The notes below the pieces were generated by a model that saw nothing but the letters and a program-made list of their open reading frames with translations, did no database searches and was not told the DNA's origin. The translations under genes and the position numbers were made by a program. Below are positions 6,144 through 9,141 of a DNA stretch of 9,141 nt, in pieces (position 1 is the stretch's first letter; every line of letters starts with the position of its first letter). Origin of the DNA: Candidatus Poseidoniaceae archaeon (lineage in GTDB: Archaea; Thermoplasmatota; Poseidoniia; Poseidoniales; Poseidoniaceae); contig JAPKCL010000064.1 in NCBI GenBank assembly GCA_028822955.1, positions 1-9,141 of the forward strand, given 5' to 3'.

Positions 6144-7040
6144 ATGGGTAAAAAAGTGAACATTTGGCTTGATGATGCTACTCTGAGGTTGTGGGAAAAA
6201 ATACCCACAGGTGAACGCAGTTCAATCATTAAAGGAGCGATTCAAACCAATTCCAATAAAGAACCAATCGACCGAAAGTATGAGATGATTAAAGTCAAAT
6301 TGATAGAACTTGAAAAAACTAATTCACAACTTGAACATTTGAATATGCAACGTGAAATGATTGAAGACGAACTCCTTTATTTGAGGTCGGGTGAAAAGAT
6401 ACTCAACATTTCGAAAGAACATTTCTGGAGTCAGATTGAAACCAGGGCTCTCCTCTATTCTCAGCATAAATCCGCTTATCACTCCTATTCTGGCAAATCT
6501 AAGTACTCAATATTCGACGTCATTAATGATAAAATCTACATCAGTAACATGAGGACGGGCCGGAATAATTCGAACTTCTCGAAAAGAACAATCGATGTGG
6601 CCATTGACCGATTAATTGCTCACGGTGGGAAGATCCCAGTTGGACAATTTATTCCTGTGAAGATGCATGAATATACTGTTGTAGCCTTGCACCCACAACT
6701 GTTTGAAAAAAACGGGCATGTGTGTTGGATTGATGAAGAAGTTACGCCGGTAACAGAAGAAATGATTCCACATCATAATGGGGAAATGCCACCCGAAGAG
6801 TGGGTTTCCAACGAAAACTTTCTCGCAGTATTGCTGGATGGTAAAAAGGCCTTGATTGGACAGGGAAGAAAGATCGTCATTTTCTTGAAAGAGAAACACG
6901 CTCATTTCGATGTTGAACTTGACAATTTTGAGTACCCATGGCAAACCAAACATTGGCTGATTATTGGGCCAGGAATGTTGTATTGGGGTCATGAACACCA
7001 AACACAGAAAATCGTGTCTTTCCCCAATACCTCAAAGTGA
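6144..7040 (+). CDS. Ribbon-helix-helix DNA-binding protein with coiled coil and unknown C-terminal domains
   Basis: This 298-residue protein begins with what looks like a ribbon-helix-helix (CopG/MetJ-type) motif. A short strand (KKVNIWLDD, 3-11) is followed by helix A (about 12-20) and helix B after the GERSS turn (about 24-36, IIKGAI). In this fold the alternate residues K4, N6 and W8 would face DNA, and the protein would act as a dimer. Residues about 45-80 form a charged coiled coil. Residues about 90-190 look like a mixed alpha/beta unit (KYSIFDVINDKIYIS, then a helix DVAIDRLIAHGG, then YTVVALHP). Residues about 220-290 are strand-rich and aromatic. I do not recognise either C-terminal part; no catalytic motif is evident. 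Sampled lines are 28-40% GC against 53-57% in L15e and rmuC, which hints at transfer. The message is probably leaderless and the protein may bind its own promoter. Confidence 0.78.
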   Translation: MGKKVNIWLDDATLRLWEKIPTGERSSIIKGAIQTNSNKEPIDRKYEMIKVKLIELEKTNSQLEHLNMQREMIEDELLYLRSGEKILNISKEHFWSQIETRALLYSQHKSAYHSYSGKSKYSIFDVINDKIYISNMRTGRNNSNFSKRTIDVAIDRLIAHGGKIPVGQFIPVKMHEYTVVALHPQLFEKNGHVCWIDEEVTPVTEEMIPHHNGEMPPEEWVSNENFLAVLLDGKKALIGQGRKIVIFLKEKHAHFDVELDNFEYPWQTKHWLIIGPGMLYWGHEHQTQKIVSFPNTSK

Positions 7041-7089
7041 ACTTGAGTACACATCGTTCAATGGTTCTAATGAGTCAAAATCTCGGGGT

Positions 7090-7098
7090 TCTTTTATT
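7090..7098 (+). promoter_or_regulatory. TATA-like / T-rich element between the ribbon-helix-helix and PRC-barrel genes
   Basis: The T-rich run TCTTTTATT sits between GGGG (7085-7088) and CCCC (7100-7103), which could pair. As a TATA box it would start transcription near 7120, giving a leader of about a dozen bases that includes the Shine-Dalgarno at 7122-7126. As a T-rich tract 50 bases after the preceding stop it could also end the upstream transcript. Both readings are inference. Confidence 0.4.
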
Positions 7099-7121
7099 GC
7101 CCCTCGACTGGTGGCATTGAT

Positions 7122-7126
7122 GAGGG
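7122..7126 (+). promoter_or_regulatory. Shine-Dalgarno motif of the PRC-barrel gene
   Basis: GAGGG lies six bases before the ATG at 7133 and supports that start over the in-frame GTG at 7154. Confidence 0.5.
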
Positions 7127-7132
7127 ATACGA

Positions 7133-7393
7133 ATGACTGAAGGTGAAGATTCTGTGTCCCGACTTACGGGTCTTGAGGTCTTCTTACCCGATGGGCGTCG
7201 TTTGGGCGTTGTTCACGATGCAGTCATTGATGCAAACGGGTTGACCTGTACACACTTGTTTGTTCGCGATACGGAAGAGGAACTGGTCGAAGGCTCAGTC
7301 CATCTTGCAGTGCCTTGGCGCTGGGTTCGAGCCATCGACCGAATTGTGTTACTTCGTTGGTTCCCGCCGACGCCAATCCCATTACAAAGTTGA
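7133..7393 (+). CDS. Stand-alone PRC-barrel domain protein
   Basis: This 86-residue protein is essentially one PRC-barrel, the small beta-barrel also found at the C-terminus of the ribosome-maturation factor RimM and in photosynthetic reaction-centre H subunits. The hallmark G-x-x-V-x3-DGRRLG-x-V-x-D-x-VID pattern is at residues 13-33 and the second half (THLFVRD, VPWRWVRAIDRIVLL) completes the barrel. There is no signal or membrane segment. In other archaea, short PRC-barrel proteins (CdpB-type) take part in cell division with SepF; whether this is one cannot be told from the sequence, and an RNA-related role beside RNase Z is equally open. A GAGGG motif precedes the start. The stop codon overlaps the Shine-Dalgarno of the RNase Z-like gene nine bases further on, so the two are almost certainly co-transcribed. 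Confidence 0.85.
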   Translation: MTEGEDSVSRLTGLEVFLPDGRRLGVVHDAVIDANGLTCTHLFVRDTEEELVEGSVHLAVPWRWVRAIDRIVLLRWFPPTPIPLQS

Positions 7394-7397
7394 GGTG
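7392..7397 (+). promoter_or_regulatory. Shine-Dalgarno motif overlapping the PRC-barrel stop codon
   Basis: GAGGTG is a strong match to the anti-Shine-Dalgarno, five bases before the ATG at 7403. Its first two bases are the last two of the PRC-barrel TGA. It supports 7403 over the second in-frame ATG at 7409 and indicates translation of a shared message. Confidence 0.75.
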
Positions 7398-7402
7398 TTG
7401 TC

Positions 7403-8533
7403 ATGCGTATGGAATTACACATCCTCGGAACTTCATCGGCTCGTCCTACCGGTAAGAGGCAGGTCAGTGGGAGCCTCATTCAATGTGAAGACGGCATAGC
7501 CGTTATCGATGCTGGTGAAGGTTTTCAAATACGATATGCCGACCAACGTAAGCGATTAAAAGCGCATGACAAAGGCAGTACCTTACGAGCATCTCGAATT
7601 CATGTAGTCTGTTTAACCCACGGACATTTAGATCACACTTGGGGTGTTTTACCATGGATGCATACCATGGCATTGGATAAGCGAGAAACCCCTCTCTTGG
7701 TACTTGGTCCTACTTCACCCGAAGTCTTTGATGCACTTCTCAAGGGCGAACCGATTCCTGAATCAGCGCCAAGTGCAGAATTAGCTCGACAAATAAGGGG
7801 CTGGCAAGAACTTGGTGCAACAACTGAAAGTTTGGGATATTCAGTTCGTTGGATCCTTGGAGACCTGGCCGAACAGCGTTGGCTTGAAATGGCGAGTGAT
7901 GGTACAGCATCTCTTCTTGAGAGTATGCCTCAACCGGAGGGATGGAAGAAACACCGTATGCAACCATTAGCAACACGCCACACCGTTCCTTCGTGTGCAT
8001 GGATGCTTGAATCCAAAGGCGGTGCTGGTAAATTCAATCGACTTAAAGCGGCTGAACTGCGATTAACCGATGAGCAAAAAGCACAACTCTCAATGGGTAA
8101 TGACATCACAATGGAAGACGGAACCGAATTGAACGCAGACGATTTCCGTGGTGAAGAACGCCCCACTACGCGCATGGTTATCTCGGGCGATACTTCGGAA
8201 ATGGCAGAATCATTGACCACACTTTCTGAAGTTGATGTGCTGGTGCATGAATCGACGTTCTTAGCAGAGGCCCAACAATGGGCAGATGAATTTCTCCACA
8301 GCACAAGTACCGGTGCTGCTCGGACTGCATTGGCTTGCAATGCGCGACATCTTGTCTTAACTCACTTCAGTGCCCGACTCAAGTATGCAGAAATACCACT
8401 TTCTGAAGCCAAGAATGAAATTGAAGCAAGTGACATATCGGTTACAGCAGCAGTAGACGGTGACCGAATTAAAATCTCAGACTCAGGTTCTATCAGCCAT
8501 ATGGTTTGGACTGGCGATGGCTGGTCATCTTGA
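7403..8533 (+). CDS. RNase Z-like metallo-beta-lactamase-fold nuclease
   Basis: This 376-residue protein matches tRNase Z, the zinc endonuclease that cuts 3' trailers from precursor tRNA. Signatures in order are LGTSSARPT (8-16), the V-I-D-A-G-E-G-F-Q loop (34-42), the metal motif T-H73-G-H75-L-D77-H78, H193 in RHTVPS, the bridging Asp263 in SGDTS, HESTF (282-286), H299 in HST and the last ligand H321 in LTHFS. All expected zinc ligands are present. It is longer than the usual 300-310 residues of short RNase Z. Extra sequence lies between about 115 and 190, and the Gly-Pro-rich exosite arm that grips tRNA is not obvious in 205-250. It could therefore be the genuine tRNA enzyme of this lineage or a relative with another RNA substrate. 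It is co-transcribed with the PRC-barrel gene. Confidence 0.85.
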   Translation: MRMELHILGTSSARPTGKRQVSGSLIQCEDGIAVIDAGEGFQIRYADQRKRLKAHDKGSTLRASRIHVVCLTHGHLDHTWGVLPWMHTMALDKRETPLLVLGPTSPEVFDALLKGEPIPESAPSAELARQIRGWQELGATTESLGYSVRWILGDLAEQRWLEMASDGTASLLESMPQPEGWKKHRMQPLATRHTVPSCAWMLESKGGAGKFNRLKAAELRLTDEQKAQLSMGNDITMEDGTELNADDFRGEERPTTRMVISGDTSEMAESLTTLSEVDVLVHESTFLAEAQQWADEFLHSTSTGAARTALACNARHLVLTHFSARLKYAEIPLSEAKNEIEASDISVTAAVDGDRIKISDSGSISHMVWTGDGWSS

Positions 8534-8578
8534 ACAAACGGCCACATCATTGAAGTGGATAACGGCTGACAGCGATAT

Positions 8579-9141
8579 ATGCGTTCCTCTCTTTTCGTTG
8601 CGTTGCTTCTCTGTGTGATGCTGATTCCGGCCTCATCTTTGGCTACAGAAGGCCGTGCTGAACCGAATTGTTTGAACGATACGCCCGCAGGTTTTTCCAG
8701 TTCAACTGTTATTGGGAACGGTGCATGTATCAAAGTCAGTCTTGGAACCTTAACACCTGGTGATGTCTTCGACCTTTCAATTATTGTGAGTGAAGGCGAA
8801 CTCGACGTGTTGGTTTTTGACCAGAATTCGATACAACCCTACGACCTTGGTCAATCGTATCGTAATTCCTTTGAACAGATACCATCGACTGAATCAGCAC
8901 TTGGAAGTTATCAGTTCCATTGGCAAGTTCCACCTTCAATCAATGACAAAACTTGGTACATTGTATTCGATAATGCCGCTCACTCCGGTGACCAAGGGAT
9001 GGGTGATCAAGGGGGAATTGATAGCAGAGCTAGCCTCACAGTTACTCCAATTATTGAATCGTATTGGACTCCCTTCCACAATTTGATTGCTCTTGAGGAT
9101 GATACATCTCAAAGTCTTCTTTCGGGTGATGATTTACGCCT
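8579..9141 (+). CDS. Secreted beta-rich protein, N-terminal part (runs off the window)
   Basis: An open frame starts at ATG 8579 and continues to the window end (187 complete codons). The first 22 residues are a classical signal peptide: MRSS, a hydrophobic core from residue 5 to 17, and an S-x-A cleavage site before TEG. The mature part has C31 and C50, which could form a disulfide. A strand-rich domain at about 55-157 follows, with LTPGDVFDLSIIVSEG and ELDVLVFD, then YQFHWQVPPS and WYIVFDN. That pattern resembles the GOLD / pre-peptidase-like beta-sandwich found in archaeal surface proteins. Residues 138-146 are Gly/Asp-rich. It follows the RNase Z-like gene by 45 bases and may be in the same transcript; no TATA box is evident. 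The C-terminal part, including any membrane anchor, is outside the window, so the function is unknown. Confidence 0.8.
   Translation, partial: MRSSLFVALLLCVMLIPASSLATEGRAEPNCLNDTPAGFSSSTVIGNGACIKVSLGTLTPGDVFDLSIIVSEGELDVLVFDQNSIQPYDLGQSYRNSFEQIPSTESALGSYQFHWQVPPSINDKTWYIVFDNAAHSGDQGMGDQGGIDSRASLTVTPIIESYWTPFHNLIALEDDTSQSLLSGDDLR

Noticed and set aside
6612..7001. 129-residue minus-strand frame inside the ribbon-helix-helix gene.
   Set aside because: It lies wholly within a longer, better-supported gene with a promoter. Its translation looks like an antisense shadow.
7930..8733. Minus-strand frames of 136 and 123 residues over the RNase Z-like gene and the start of the secreted-protein gene.
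   Set aside because: The plus strand carries conserved metal-binding motifs and a signal peptide over the same bases; the minus frames show no family pattern.
8790..9086. 98-residue plus-strand frame inside the secreted-protein region.
   Set aside because: It overlaps, in another frame, an open frame that begins with a clear signal peptide at 8579 and runs to the window edge. It has no features of its own.
1..9141. CRISPR array, insertion sequence, prophage or defence island.
   Set aside because: There are no regularly spaced repeats, no transposase or integrase motifs and no recognisable defence genes. RmuC and the ribbon-helix-helix protein alone do not justify such a call.

Overview
This window most likely comes from an archaeon of the Thermoplasmatota / marine Euryarchaeota kind (Marine Group II-like). 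The firmest evidence is a complete ribosomal protein L15e, a protein confined to archaea and eukaryotes. Supporting signs are TATA-like boxes about 24-28 bases before several start codons (leaderless or short-leader transcripts), Shine-Dalgarno motifs at a few internal starts, and tight packing with genes on both strands. The lineage is an inference from gene content and style; no 16S or tRNA gene is present.

Layout. Left part (1-2650): a CDP-alcohol phosphatidyltransferase on the minus strand (126-902), a 203-base divergent gap, then a 513-residue HEAT-repeat-like protein on the plus strand (1109-2650). Its stop overlaps, within a shared TTAA, the stop of a minus-strand SpoU/TrmH-family RNA 2'-O-methyltransferase (2647-3357). 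A 50-base divergent gap with a palindrome at its exact centre separates that gene from a plus-strand series: a single-domain rhodanese (3408-3779), ribosomal protein L15e (3903-4505) and the nuclease-like RmuC (4567-5799). The RmuC stop abuts the stop of a small minus-strand two-helix membrane protein (5800-6030).

Right part: a divergent promoter region with TATA boxes and inverted repeats precedes an AT-rich gene (6144-7040). It encodes a protein with an N-terminal ribbon-helix-helix DNA-binding motif, a coiled coil and a C-terminal part I do not recognise. Next come a stand-alone PRC-barrel protein (7133-7393) and an RNase Z-like metallo-beta-lactamase (7403-8533), joined by a Shine-Dalgarno motif that overlaps the first gene's stop. 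The window ends inside a secreted beta-rich protein with a signal peptide (8579 to beyond 9141).

Much of the content is housekeeping: ribosome (L15e), RNA modification and processing (SpoU methyltransferase, RNase Z-like enzyme), genome upkeep (RmuC) and lipid head-group synthesis. The least explained parts are the ribbon-helix-helix protein with its operator-like promoter, the HEAT-like protein, the secreted protein, and the stretch before L15e, which holds either a small basic ORF or a structured leader. I did not find CRISPR arrays, transposases, integrases, tRNA or rRNA genes.
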